From the NCBI RefSeq assembly GCF_011074885.1, contig NC_054686.1, positions 1 through 64,000 of the forward strand: DNA of 64,000 nt, given 5' to 3'. Source of the DNA: Brettanomyces bruxellensis (taxonomy: Eukaryota; Ascomycota; Pichiomycetes; Pichiales; Pichiaceae). The translations under genes were made by a program, and so were the position numbers. Under the pieces are notes generated by a model. That model was given only the letters and a program-made list of their open reading frames with translations. It ran no database searches and was not told the origin of the DNA. Positions within the stretch are counted from its first letter, which is position 1. Every line of letters starts with the position of its first letter. This document shows positions 12,528-23,468 of this stretch, one piece after another.

Positions 12528-13130
12528 ATATGTATTTAGTATTTATAATATGTTAAATATATAAATAAACTGCGTAACAAGTTTTTTTCTTCACATCTTT
12601 AGACGGTAATTATTACAAATCCTTATGAAAATTTCCAAAAAATAAAAATCCTAATTTGATAAAAAATAAACCTGATGGTCTATAGATAAACGAATCTGCA
12701 TGTATAAGTGTATATTATTACTGAGAGAGTAATATATATCATTATAACTCAACTGAAAGCATGGGAATATTTATAAAATTAACAAAAAAGTCAATACTAT
12801 GTCACTAGATATTTTGACGTACTACGATAGACATAACCACAGATCACGTGACAAACCATTAACAACAGGAAGGGGAAATTTAAATATTTTTCTAGTCTTA
12901 GCCCGCACCCGCAAGCCATTCTCTCCCTAAATCGCCCCATCTATTTCCCCGAATAATTTTTTTTTCCCCTCAGACCAACCCGCCGAGGATTTTTTATTTT
13001 TATTTTTCTCCTGTTCAATTAAAGTGCTTTTCCTAAGCTTCCAATTTCATTAAATAGTCGTATTGGGAACCGTATATATGTTCAATTGATACTAATGCAT
13101 GTGATACTTAGTTTTAGATACGTTTAGGTG
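12528..13130. other. Intergenic DNA between LTR copies
   Basis: No gene. It contains an isolated TCACGTGAC (CACGTG at 12845-12850), a short GC-rich patch near 12900-12920 and T runs. This has the look of a promoter with no gene after it. Confidence 0.5.
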
Positions 13131-13815
13131 GTTATGTATGACATGATCATTTGTAAATAATAATATTCTTATCCCTTAATGTAATATATGCGTCCACAGT
13201 CACGTCTACCTTAAACTTTTCCACCCAGTTTATGCCAAGAAAACCCCGCTTGCAAGGATTAAAGGTATTCATGCATGTGCATTTTCCCTTCTTATTAAGT
13301 TCATTTTACCTTCTTTCTTAGTTTATTTTACTTTTATGCTTCTTCTTTCTTTATGTTTAAAAACACAAAAACATACAATGTATTAGTTATAACGGGAAAC
13401 TTGATAAAGTATTCGACGCCCAAACTAAAACCAAATCACTCTAAATATTACACTTACAATATTCTATATCAGATGGAGTGTTCAGAGAAATCACACGAAG
13501 AGAGATAATGTAATTATATAGCCCGTGGTGTGGGTAAGATTCTTATGAGGAATTATTCAGTGGCACAAATATTCTAGAAAGATTCTAGGTATGTTTGGTG
13601 ATTAAATATATAGGAAGCAAATATTCCACGGAGAATATTAAGGGGAAAATGGTGAGGCAAGTAGATAAGATAATAACAAGGTTATCTATCAGTGAGCTCA
13701 TCGATTAACTAGATCTTGAGATACTCTAGCAAATGGGGAATTTCATGTTACCGATATATAGTGATTAATTTTCTATTCTTTCCTGCAAATTGTCCCTAAT
13801 ACTTTGGTCCAGACA
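13131..13815 (+). mobile_element. Degenerate LTR, family LTR2 (copy a), interrupted by LTR1
   Basis: The sequence 13458-13815 aligns with 29100-29494 and with the reverse complement of 44573-44995. Shared blocks are GAGAGA..ATGTA..TATATAG, GAATTATTCA/GAATCATTCA, AAATATATAG, CAAATATT..GAGAATATTA, AGATAA..ATTAACT and a GACA end. The upstream part (TAATATTCTTATCCCTTA, ~13160-13179) also aligns with the 44.9-kb copy, so the 13180-13452 LTR1 was inserted into it. The outer left border is uncertain. Confidence 0.7.
13180..13452 (+). mobile_element. Solo LTR, family LTR1 (copy b), nested in LTR2
   Basis: Starts TGTAATA and ends TATTACA. The flanks CTTAA / CTTAC are a 4-of-5 target duplication. It is more diverged than copy a (indels in the pyrimidine part), so it is older. 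Confidence 0.85.
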
Positions 13816-15043
13816 AGTTTTTTTGAAATCGGGGGAATCAGATGCAATCCGACATTTATTGAAAGCTATCTTTATATCCTAATTACGTAATTAAGCAGCT
13901 AATACTAATAATATGCAGTAGAAACAATATCAGTAAGTTGGTTTCCTAATAGCTTGCTTAACTTTGTTAACTTTCATTATTACACATGATGGTTTACATC
14001 ATGCATATTTCTTCTGCGCAGCAGAGGGAAAGACCTTAACTATAAACAAACAACTTTTTAACTGATCGTTTCCCGAGTTTCTCAAAAACCATTGCTTGAT
14101 TACTTATTCAACATAAGATCAACAAAAGAAGAAATACCATACAGTTTTCTCAGCCATCTTTTCATTTAACGAACTGTTCTCGCTTTCGTCTCCAATCCTT
14201 ATTAAAGACCAAAACCATACAAATCAGCTTCGCAACAGTTCACCAAATTCGTACTCTAGATTACGTAACTCAACGAGATATTAGCGCGCATGAACAATGC
14301 AACCCAGTGGTAAACCCCATTTTTTTTCCCCCGCTTTTCAAGTAAAATCAGCTGAGGTCATCGTAAACATGTGCAGACGGGTGCAAAAATTACATGCGGA
14401 AATTCGAGTTCCGAATAATAGATATCTTTGCGAAAAAATTAGATCAATTTCTTATTGTTTTTCGGCAAATGATGACAACCAGATACAGTGCTCATTTTCA
14501 ATGTATGATGAAATTTAGGCCTCCGTATGCATATACCTTTTTCTCTTGCGGTCCTCTATTCATGGGGTCTACAACAAAAAAGGTACTATTTTTGTATTCG
14601 GAATTCGGACTTATGCTTTATCTGGTAGTTGTAACGTTAGGAGTGCTGTATCTCTTTACAATGCCCGATAGCCTGATACATTTATCCCAAAATAGCGCAG
14701 AAAAAGATAGGCCACATTTAAAGAAAAATAATCTAGCTCCATTAATACGGATTTTTATAGTATTATAGATATGATACCTATTTCTGCTGATATTCTAAAG
14801 ATAGATTCATAGTTCCCGGAAATTCGGTTTCCGTTTACATGATAAATCAAGCTTTTGATGTTGGAGCTCACAAGTTCGGATGTCTTCTTTTACTACGATG
14901 GCTTCCAAGTTACATGAGTTGATTCTTATATACATATATAAGGGTGCCCGCTAGATTCATTACTACGGTTAACAAATATTAGTTACTTTCGTTTATGTAC
15001 TCCATAACCAAGAACTTAACCTTATAGAAATCAAAAAATTAAA
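13816..15043. other. Intergenic region upstream of the NmrA-like gene
   Basis: A 124-codon frame at 14394-14768 is open but shows no family features, and I do not call it. A TATATAAG at 14935-14942 lies about 105 bp before the ATG at 15044 and is the probable core promoter of the following gene. Otherwise nothing is seen. Confidence 0.6.
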
Positions 15044-16012
15044 ATGACACGTTATCTTGTTACGGGTGTTGACGGAAATTTGGGAAGCAGGGTTGCAAAG
15101 AATATGCTTAGGGCTGTTTCTGGATCTCAGCTGGTGTTCAGTACTCCTTTCCCAGAAAAAATTGATGAGGCTAAGAGGGAGGAGTGGAAGGCTGAGGGAG
15201 TTACCTTGATAAAGATGGATTATAGAGACAGAGCCCAGATCACCAAAAGCTTTGTTGATAACAAAGTTGACCGTGTTTGGATGGTTTGTGGAACATACAT
15301 TGGACTACCAAGACAGATCCAGCATAGAAATATGTTTGACGCTGCCGTGGATGCCCATATTAAACATATTACCTACACATCGCAGGTGGGTGCAAATCGT
15401 CAAGGATATGACCAGTATGTCATGCCAGATCATACATTCAGTGAGGCTTATCTCAAGCTCTCTGGCCTTAACTACAATATAATGAGAAACAATCTTTTCT
15501 TGGAGAACTCCTTTATCAATGCTATCAAATTGGCAATGAGTTCAGACTTGGAATGGGTTACAAATGCAGGTGAGGGTAAAGCAAACTTTGTTGCCAAAGA
15601 CGATAGTGCAAGATGTGCAGCCGCCCTACTTCTCGGTAAAGGAGAACCAAACACTGCTTATGATCTTTGTGGAAAACTTATTAACGAGAAGGAAATTTGT
15701 GAATTGATTGCTTCATACTCAGGAATCCCATTCACATTCAAGAAAGTGGATGACGAAGAATTCTACGATTATCTTGATGCCAGAGGACTTCATCGTTCAA
15801 GTGAAGTTTACACCTCAGGTTCTCCTTTAATGTGGTGTAGTAATGACTTGGTTACAAATGAAGGTTCTATTGGAAAGGGCTTGATGGCTGTGAAATCCGA
15901 TGCCATTAAAAAGCTTACTGGTCGTGAACCTACTGACCCTAAGGAGCTTCTTGAGCCATGCTCTTTTGCTTGGAGAGGATCGGATGCAGACAAAAAATAC
16001 AATCATAAATAG
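15044..16012 (+). CDS. NmrA-like / atypical SDR NAD(P)-binding oxidoreductase
   Basis: A 322-aa protein of the NmrA/QOR2-like atypical short-chain dehydrogenase group. The N-terminus has the Rossmann nucleotide-binding pattern TGVDGNLG (residues 7-14) after a beta strand, followed by a region typical of this family (YTSQVGAN near residue 110, then a His/Phe/Ser-rich stretch where quinone reductases bind substrate). Members bind NAD(P)H and act as quinone/flavin reductases or as redox sensors; which applies here is not visible. No membrane segment or signal, so probably cytosolic. The ATG follows an A-rich leader and a TATA box ~105 bp upstream. The next gene on the same strand is an MFS exporter-like protein 1.2 kb away, so a detoxification link is possible but unproven. 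Confidence 0.88.
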   Translation: MTRYLVTGVDGNLGSRVAKNMLRAVSGSQLVFSTPFPEKIDEAKREEWKAEGVTLIKMDYRDRAQITKSFVDNKVDRVWMVCGTYIGLPRQIQHRNMFDAAVDAHIKHITYTSQVGANRQGYDQYVMPDHTFSEAYLKLSGLNYNIMRNNLFLENSFINAIKLAMSSDLEWVTNAGEGKANFVAKDDSARCAAALLLGKGEPNTAYDLCGKLINEKEICELIASYSGIPFTFKKVDDEEFYDYLDARGLHRSSEVYTSGSPLMWCSNDLVTNEGSIGKGLMAVKSDAIKKLTGREPTDPKELLEPCSFAWRGSDADKKYNHK

Positions 16013-17212
16013 ATCTAAATGATTTTTTAATGATCATTAGTTAAATGCGAACCCAAAAGAGATGGTCAAAGGCTACGCACGCCTTCTCTTATTTTCCCTC
16101 ATACTTCTTTTTAGTTTTTGAATTTTCACTCCTTTTTCTTTTCATATCTTCAATAAGAATATTCCTTGTTTCCTCACACGTCTAGACGGCAAAATTAAAT
16201 ATGAAAGAAAGCCATTGCGATAACTAGTTCATACTGTACTATTGTCTCTCCGATGTGAATGTTGGCAACTGACTAACAACCATTCGCGAACTCCGTGGGT
16301 GCTGGATTCTGTGTTTTGATGAACTCCGTGCTTTGCTTATTCTTACCACGTGATCCTAATATTTGGCACCTAATAGAACTCCATTTTCGGACTTGGATAT
16401 TAAATTGCACTGCATATTACAGGATGAACTACATTAGATCTTGTGTAAAAGTAACAATAATCATATCTCTTGATTAAAGATACATAATCGAAATTAAAGA
16501 AAAAAAATAATTCATTATTCTTCAGTACTCGGCATCTGGCTACGCGAGGTTTATTGTTGCGGTCGGTTCCAATCCTTGCCTTAAAACAATAGAGATAATA
16601 TTGGGCTGTTTTAACGGTTACGATCCGCAAACGTATGTTCTCCCGAAAATTTTTTTTTCCTACCTCGGAGGTCACTTTGGCTGAAACCGGCAAGAATAAT
16701 TACTTCTAAAAATAGAAGTGTTAATCGGAATCCTTATAAAAAAGAGGACCACAAACTTCAGAGATTCATTGCACCGAATTTCTGTGCGTCTGGGAGTGAT
16801 AAATTCCCTAGAAATAGAACAATAGGAAAGTTTCGTCTCTTTCCTCTTCGAACTTTATCATTTTTCTTTACATTATTATTGTTCTCTTTTTTTTTTTAAT
16901 TAGTGACGCCGGTAGTCTATCTCACAGAGCAACCAAGCTGGACCTCAGTAACTCGATGAGAGACTCATTTCTAGTAACAAACAGGTGACCGGTTTTCTGG
17001 CTGTTTTACTTTACCAGCACATCTTTTTGAGAGGAATCGTTTAAAATGTGTATCAGAGGACTACAAAATTCCGTTAGATGGTACGGTGAAATTCTTCATC
17101 AGCTAGTATATAACTGTACAAGGGGATTTGATTAGCATTGGATATAACATCTTAATTCTGTAGGATAAATTCACTTGGTATTTTCACTAAACATTAATTA
17201 AGTAAGAAAGAT
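16013..17212. other. Intergenic region / promoter of the MFS gene
   Basis: No supported gene. It contains CACGTG at about 16347-16352, an A7 run at 16499-16505, T runs, and TATATAAC at 17107-17114 about 100 bp before the next ATG. The 97-codon minus-strand frame around 16400-16693 has no recognisable features. Confidence 0.6.
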
Positions 17213-18706
17213 ATGACTGAAGAAAAGACAGAACAGTCATCACTCAAAGAAAATATCAATTTCGAAAAAGGGATTTCATCAGATGAAGTTGATGAAAAAA
17301 GTATCTCTGAATCCCATAAGAATTTTCTATTGAAAATTCATGGTACCTATCACTTGGATCCTCTACCAACAGAGGACCCCAACGAGCCTCTAAACTGGTC
17401 TAAGGGAAAGAAAAGATTCAATTTCTTTATGATGGCCTTTCAGATGTTTGTGCAAACATTTATGTCTGCTGGACTTTCTCCTGCATACTCAGTAATGGCC
17501 GCAAAATATGGTACCTCTATGACAATGACCTCATACTTGACTACGGCGCAGTTAGCTTTACTTGGTGTTTGTCCATTGTTTTTCACACCTTTGATGGAGA
17601 AGTATGGAAGAAAGCCATTCTTTATCATCGGTAGTTTTGGTGCCTTGGTTACCAACATTGCAGGAGGATTTTGTAACACCTATGGAGCTCAGATGGCTAC
17701 CAGAGTTTTAAACGGATTATGCTTGTCACCAATATCTACAGTTGGTCCAGCATTTGTTGCTGCAATGTACTTTGGAAAGGATAGAGGTGCAATGAATGGT
17801 GTCTGGTCTATGATTCTTATTATGGGAAGTCCTATGGGTCCATTCTTAATGGGTTTTGTTGTTCAACATATTGGATTCAAATGGATATACTGGATTTACG
17901 CAGTTGTGAACTTCATTCAAACAATTGGATGGATATTTACAGAGGATACACTTTACTTCCCTGGAAAGGTTAACCATAACGCGAAGGGCATTTTTGGAAA
18001 GCTAGGATTTTGCAAGAATCCTGAAAAGGAGGTGTCCCTTCGTGTTTTCTTGGCTCCATTCACTATGGCTAAGTATATGAGAAATGTTCTTATGACATTC
18101 ACAACTTGTATTGTTTTTGTTTATGCAAACATTGTCTTCATTGTGGAGACGCCATCTATCTTCCAGCCATTATTCCATCTAGACTCACAATCAATGTCCT
18201 TACAATACATTCCTATCATGATTGGATGCTTTATTGGTGAGATGATAGCTGGTAAGGGATCTGATGTTTTTATGATGAAATGTCAAGCAAGGCGTGGGGG
18301 AGTTAGGGTTCCAGCGGATAGATTTATTTTAACTTATCTGGGTTATGTGTGTGCTATACTCGGTGTTTTGATCTGGGGTATCTACTTGAAGAACTCCAAG
18401 GAAGGTCATTGGACTATTCGCCCACTTATCGGCTCTGGTATCTCCGCCGCGGGTGCAGATATAGTTCTTACCGTCACCATTACGTATGCTAATGACTGCC
18501 AGCCCCAAGATTCAGTCTTAATTGGATTGTTCTACATGTTCTTTAGACTTATCTTCAGTTTTGCAAGTTCAATATACTTGCCACATATGTTTGACTCTAT
18601 AAATATGGCGGGATCCTCCATATTCATGGCAGCAGTCATGGCCCTTTGCTTTGTCATAACTGTCGTTCTTCAAATCTGTGACTGGAAGAAAGCACGAAAG
18701 GCATAA
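17213..18706 (+). CDS. MFS transporter, DHA1 / Hol1-like family
   Basis: A 497-aa plasma-membrane-type transporter. A hydrophilic N-tail of about 65 residues ends in the DPNEPLNWSKGKKR signature common to fungal DHA1 proteins, followed by about 12 hydrophobic segments. The loop 2-3 motif of the superfamily is visible as EKYGRKPFF near residue 125, and a charged loop (~residues 245-275) separates the two six-helix halves. The family includes multidrug:H+ antiporters and the Hol1 polyamine/cation carriers; substrate cannot be read from sequence. The start is well placed after a TATA box at 17107. Downstream is a long gap containing a solo LTR. Confidence 0.9.
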   Translation: MTEEKTEQSSLKENINFEKGISSDEVDEKSISESHKNFLLKIHGTYHLDPLPTEDPNEPLNWSKGKKRFNFFMMAFQMFVQTFMSAGLSPAYSVMAAKYGTSMTMTSYLTTAQLALLGVCPLFFTPLMEKYGRKPFFIIGSFGALVTNIAGGFCNTYGAQMATRVLNGLCLSPISTVGPAFVAAMYFGKDRGAMNGVWSMILIMGSPMGPFLMGFVVQHIGFKWIYWIYAVVNFIQTIGWIFTEDTLYFPGKVNHNAKGIFGKLGFCKNPEKEVSLRVFLAPFTMAKYMRNVLMTFTTCIVFVYANIVFIVETPSIFQPLFHLDSQSMSLQYIPIMIGCFIGEMIAGKGSDVFMMKCQARRGGVRVPADRFILTYLGYVCAILGVLIWGIYLKNSKEGHWTIRPLIGSGISAAGADIVLTVTITYANDCQPQDSVLIGLFYMFFRLIFSFASSIYLPHMFDSINMAGSSIFMAAVMALCFVITVVLQICDWKKARKA

Positions 18707-21700
18707 TAATATTACTCACTAATGATTAGATTATATTTTTCTGGTTATGCAAAGGACATCAACGGGTGTTATATACTTTTACTTTGATGAAATCAACTAA
18801 ATCCATTAGAAAAATCAAGATCCTAGAATTTCAGCTGCTATAAATATGTGGATACTGTAATTTATGAAATGCTATATGTCTCTTCGCTTATTTCTTTCTG
18901 TTTACCTGGACTAGAAGTATAATAAACATATTCTGAATGTAAATTTTTGAAATGCAAAAAAGGAATATGGTGTATGAATAGATGTGTAATATATTCGTCG
19001 ATAATAGCATCTATATTAAACTACCATGCCTTGTGCTTTTTCAAGAGAACCTCCCACATAAGGATTAAACGTATTTGAACATATGCAATTATCTTTTTTC
19101 GTAGTTCTTTTATACCTTCCTCTTTATCTATTTCCCCTTATATCTTTCTCCATTCGTTAAAATCACTCAATTTACAAGTTAGCAAAAACTTCATAAAGTA
19201 ATTGGCGTCACAAATTAAACAAATCAGCAAAATATGAACGCTTTTCTAAAAAAAAGTATCGGAAGCTAGGCTTATGGTGACGTAGCAAACGATGCTTCAT
19301 ATTCAGAGACATCTTAACTTAGATACAATAGTTAAAAATCAGATGTTTAGAACTGAATTAGTTAACATCAATTAGGCTTTACTGGATGCATTGGGTGACA
19401 CATATTGTGTGCATAAACAACGTGAAAGAAATCCCAAATAAAAAATGTCACATTGTGGACTCTAAAATTTCATTAATTTATCTTTTCTTATAATTGAGGA
19501 AGTTCGCACATTATGTGAGAAATTGTTAACATATTAAAGGAAGAAAGAAAAAGAAAACAATGTGAAATAACAGAAAAACGTATAAGAACGATAGCGATAT
19601 CGATAACAAACAATACTGGTACTTGTTTAAGTTTAGAAGCCCAACGTTACATTACGGTATTCTGTTATTAAAAATTTTGTTCCTGACATCTGGATCAAAC
19701 ATTACTAGTCCTCCATTGTTACTAGTGGTTAACATAATCAAAAATCATATTGGGTTCAACGCATTCGTAAAAGTTGCATTACTAATAGAGTCCTTCATCA
19801 AATTCTATCAGTTTTTAACTACATCTGAGTTGAGAAGTCTCCGCCCATAGAATATTGCTTGCCAATTCATCACCAAAAGCTATTAATTTCTATGACTGTA
19901 ACAACTTTTGGGTATTCGTTACGCCATCATATGACTTCTAATTCCTATGACCGCAAGAACTTTTACAATCTTGAAATTATCGGAAAATCTTTTAGTTTAA
20001 TTTTGGTTGTAATCCCTGAAGGGAATCTTCACTGGAATAAATTTCTTCAACCGAAGGAAAATAATGTATGAAAATTTTAATTGTAATCAATTATTGAATA
20101 AAAAAACTTTTTTTTCTGTCTTCCCCACACAAAAGAGGAGATGGAGAAGAAAGACAATAGTGTTTGTATCTCAGCAAAACAATGCCAAATATCAAGGTAA
20201 AAAAAGAAAAAAGAGGTATCGGGGTTGTGGCAACACAAAACACAAAACATTCGTTATTTATGATATCTGTATCCAGGTTGGATGAATTGTCCAACCTTAT
20301 TTTATGTGTAATTTGTTGAGAGAAAAGGGGGAAGGGAAGAAATTAGCCAGACTAGAGGGTAAGATATATATTATAGCGAAGAAATGATGCCTAATCAACC
20401 TATCAATAATTCAAGTTATTTGAAAGTTGTTCCAGTCATAGGGATTAGGAGTGAGGCTTATGAGAACGTAACAAACATTGTCTTATATGTAGAGGTATCT
20501 TTAAACACAAGAGTATATCACTATCCTTATGAGTTTTCTGCGATGGAACCTTTCTGGTATTATATGAAAATCCTTGTATTTTTCAAGTAATTCGTTTCTA
20601 AGGGAATCAACATCATATTCAATTGTAGGTAAAAATATATTTATTGTTTCAGTGGTATCTTTCAGAAGATGTTGTAGTAGTAGTATTTACACAATTATCT
20701 GGAACTTCATCTAGGTCTCCTTAATCGATGCTTTGTAGCAGAATTGTGATACGTCATTTTTCTCCCAAACTATTTGCCGATTAATGCTAAATATTTTATT
20801 TTGTATTAATGCCGTCTTTAAATCGAATCGGATGGTGATTTTTCGACCATATTTTCGCGCGCTGATTCTGATGCTAAAATTCCTTTCGCGAAAAAAATAA
20901 AATTCGATTTGGGCGGGCCGTTTCGTTGTTAAATTAATTGTCATTAGGTGAAGCCTGACACTTTTATCTATATCTGGAGAAATTTTTGGAAATAATATTA
21001 TGATATATTTATATTTTGTGACCTTACCGATGGTAGGTAAACTTTTTTTTTTCTCCAACAGCAGCTTTTATCCCATTTATATTTACATTGCTGATTATAG
21101 CTAGACGATATCGTTCAGTGATTTAATTGTTTTACATTTCGTACTATACTTTCCATGCTGACCATTCTTATCGCAAATTTTTCTCGGACTTTCCAATCAT
21201 ATTGATGACACATTCTTAACCCCGAGAGAGTTCTGGTACCATTTTATTCTTCCCTTTATCGATTTTGGTAAAGAATGTAAAAGTGGCTTTTCTTTATTGT
21301 TCAAAAGTGTGGCCTACCACCAAAAGGAAAAATTACAGATGCATCGTCACACCATAGTTGAAAATCCGACAAATTCTCAGTTAACATACGAATTGATCAC
21401 AGCTTTCATCAAGCAGAATCATACTAGATAGATACAAATATACAATTACCTCTGTATGAAGACAAGCGAAGTAAAACTGCATATTAGATCAATTTTGATG
21501 GGTTATTGCCTTAACTGATGCTCTTTAAGATATGGCAAAAGCGCTACGGAGTAGTTACTCTGTAGTATATTATTTGCTTGTAAAAGCACTAGTTATTATA
21601 CATGCTTTAGAACTGGTATTGGTAACCAAGGTAGGATGGACACTAAATGACAACCAACGCACTGTAACTCTAAGGTCTAGCTCCCAAAAGCAACTTCCCG

Positions 21701-21800
21701 TTAAAATCTCATCAGCTATCTATACCTTTCATTATACAATCATAATAAGCAGAAAGAAAAGTTTAAGAAATTTTTTTTGTAGTACGACTATATAAAGTTT
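18707..21800. other. 3.1 kb intergenic region with one old LTR
   Basis: Apart from the LTR1 relic at 18985-19236, no gene is supported. Open frames at 19623-20590 (+) and 20711-21058 (-) are 60-115 codons, AT-driven and without motifs. It ends at the 3' end of the amidase gene. Confidence 0.6.
18985..19236 (+). mobile_element. Degenerate solo LTR, family LTR1 (copy c)
   Basis: Starts TGTAAT. It keeps the family order: CATCTATATTAAACT, CATGCCTTGTGC, CCCACATAAGGATTAAACGTATTTGAACAT-like block, pyrimidine tract, AAAACTTCATAAAGTAATTGGCGTCAC. The 3' end (AAATATGAACG) has decayed and no clear target duplication remains. Confidence 0.8.
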
Positions 21801-23468
21801 TTATTTGGATATACAATCACAGACAACTTTTCCAGCTTGAACGAGCTCTTCTTCAAACCATCTTCTTCCTATCATTTGCAAATTTATTGGAGCCCCGTTG
21901 AATAACTCAGAATCATCGTACAAGCTGTATTCGTATGCCTCAACGTCATTTCTTTGTTTGTATGAACGGTCTACCGTATCTAAGCTTGGATCGCAAGAAA
22001 GACCAGTTGGAAAAACAATTCCAGGGAAGTCAAGAATATTCCAAAGACCGGTATAACCTATGTAATGGTCTTTTCCAAGTTTTGGCGCGACTGAAACATA
22101 TGCCGGTGCTAGAATATAGTCAATACCGTTCTTTTGCATTGTATCAGCATATATATTTCTGTATGTATCTCTAATCAAAGTAGATTTTNGAAATTCAGGA
22201 ACAGTAACCCCATCTGGCCCACATCCATAGGACATTGCAATTTTACTGAGGGGATGAACGGGTTCTCCAGAGGCAGCAAGTGCAAGTCTAAGTTCTCTCC
22301 CACCATCACCATTGTAAAAGTTTCCGACTGTTTTCATCAGCTTCTCGACATCTATGGCCTTCCATTCCACAATTGTTGCTCCAGCATGTTTTAATTTTTC
22401 AGCTGCATAATGAAGACCTCGAAGAACCGGAGGAGTTGGTTTACAGACACCGTCATCATAATATATTGCAATAGTTAATGAAGAGATATCAGGACTTGGA
22501 ACATCTCTCCAAGGTAAAGGAATTACGTTGGCATCGTTCTCCCAAGGCTTGGCAGAAATAAGGGATTTCATGAAGAGATTTATGTCATCAGCAGACCTCG
22601 CAAGTGGTCCAAGAACTGCAACAACTCCTTCCTGAACTCCAGATTCCTTCGGAGGAATGTCTTTCGTGGAGATTCTTTTTTGGGTTGGACGGAGACCCCA
22701 GACACCACAGAACGCAGCAGGACATCTGATCGAACCACCAATATCAGATCCCAATCCAAAAGCAGAACCATGCATTGCTGCTAAAGCACCTTCACCAGAC
22801 GAGGAGCCACCAGGAGTTAGCCTAGTGTTTCTTGGATTGCAACAGTATCCGGTTATATTATTGAATGAACATAGATGAAGAAGACATTGAGGTTCGGTAG
22901 TTCTAATAAAAAACACAGCCCCCAAATTTTTTAATGTTTCCACGGTTAAAGCCCACTTATCGTCAATGTTATCAATAAGGGAGACAAAGGAGGAATGTGT
23001 GATCTTACCCTTATATCCACAGTGTTCTTTCAAAGAAACCGGAAGTCCATGTAATGGACCAATAGTCTTCCCAGTTCGTTTATAATATTTATCCAATTCG
23101 TGCGCCCGCTCCAAGCCTTCTTCCATATATAGTTGCATAGCACAATTAGTGAGTTGATGTGCTATAGTTGCACGTCTGGCAAAAGCTTTGAAAACATCAG
23201 TGGCCGACAATGAACCATCAGCCATACTTTTAACCAACGAGGTAGCACTAGATTCAGTAATTTCATACTCCTTTTCACTGAGCACTTTTTTTGGAATACC
23301 AGTGACATCCGCTCCATCTTCTTTTGGAATCAACTCTGCAGGAATTCTGTACTCCTTTAAGATTGACTTCTCTAACTCATTTTTATAGGCCTGAATTTTT
23401 GGTTTAAAAGTTTCAAAGAGTGCTGGATTTCCGGTATCTCCAGTGTAGTCATTGAAAATTGTTGACAT
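21801..23468 (-). CDS. Acetamidase-type amidase (amidase signature family)
   Basis: A 555-aa member of the amidase signature family, closest in layout to fungal acetamidase/general amidases. It hydrolyses amides R-CO-NH2 to acid plus ammonia and so serves nitrogen (and carbon) supply. The Ser-cisSer-Lys triad is visible: Lys about 147 in GLPVSLKEHCG, the Gly/Ser loop GGSSSGEG at 220-227 with the cis-Ser, and nucleophile Ser about 246 in GSDIGGSIR. No signal peptide. One N at 22189 leaves a single residue undetermined (VPEF-X-KST) but the frame is intact. It is divergent from the Hol1-like transporter gene at 24187, sharing a 718-bp promoter with TATATAAG (minus strand) at 23575-23582. A Zn2Cys6 regulator lies beyond that transporter, suggesting a small amide-use cluster. 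Confidence 0.93.
   Translation of the reverse strand: MSTIFNDYTGDTGNPALFETFKPKIQAYKNELEKSILKEYRIPAELIPKEDGADVTGIPKKVLSEKEYEITESSATSLVKSMADGSLSATDVFKAFARRATIAHQLTNCAMQLYMEEGLERAHELDKYYKRTGKTIGPLHGLPVSLKEHCGYKGKITHSSFVSLIDNIDDKWALTVETLKNLGAVFFIRTTEPQCLLHLCSFNNITGYCCNPRNTRLTPGGSSSGEGALAAMHGSAFGLGSDIGGSIRCPAAFCGVWGLRPTQKRISTKDIPPKESGVQEGVVAVLGPLARSADDINLFMKSLISAKPWENDANVIPLPWRDVPSPDISSLTIAIYYDDGVCKPTPPVLRGLHYAAEKLKHAGATIVEWKAIDVEKLMKTVGNFYNGDGGRELRLALAASGEPVHPLSKIAMSYGCGPDGVTVPEFXKSTLIRDTYRNIYADTMQKNGIDYILAPAYVSVAPKLGKDHYIGYTGLWNILDFPGIVFPTGLSCDPSLDTVDRSYKQRNDVEAYEYSLYDDSELFNGAPINLQMIGRRWFEEELVQAGKVVCDCISK

Noticed and set aside
12842..12950. TCACGTGAC followed ~95 bp later by a TTTCC(CC)GAA-like word, recalling CDEI/CDEIII of a point centromere.
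   Set aside because: The DNA between is not strongly AT-rich (it holds a GC-rich patch), the CDEIII-like word has two extra bases, and point centromeres of this type are limited to Saccharomycetaceae.
14394..14768. A 124-codon plus-strand frame with a hydrophobic stretch.
   Set aside because: Starts in AT-rich intergenic DNA, no family resemblance, ends before the promoter of the NmrA-like gene; length alone is not convincing.
20711..21058. A 115-codon minus-strand frame.
   Set aside because: AT-driven composition, no recognised motif, no TATA at a fitting distance and no context support.
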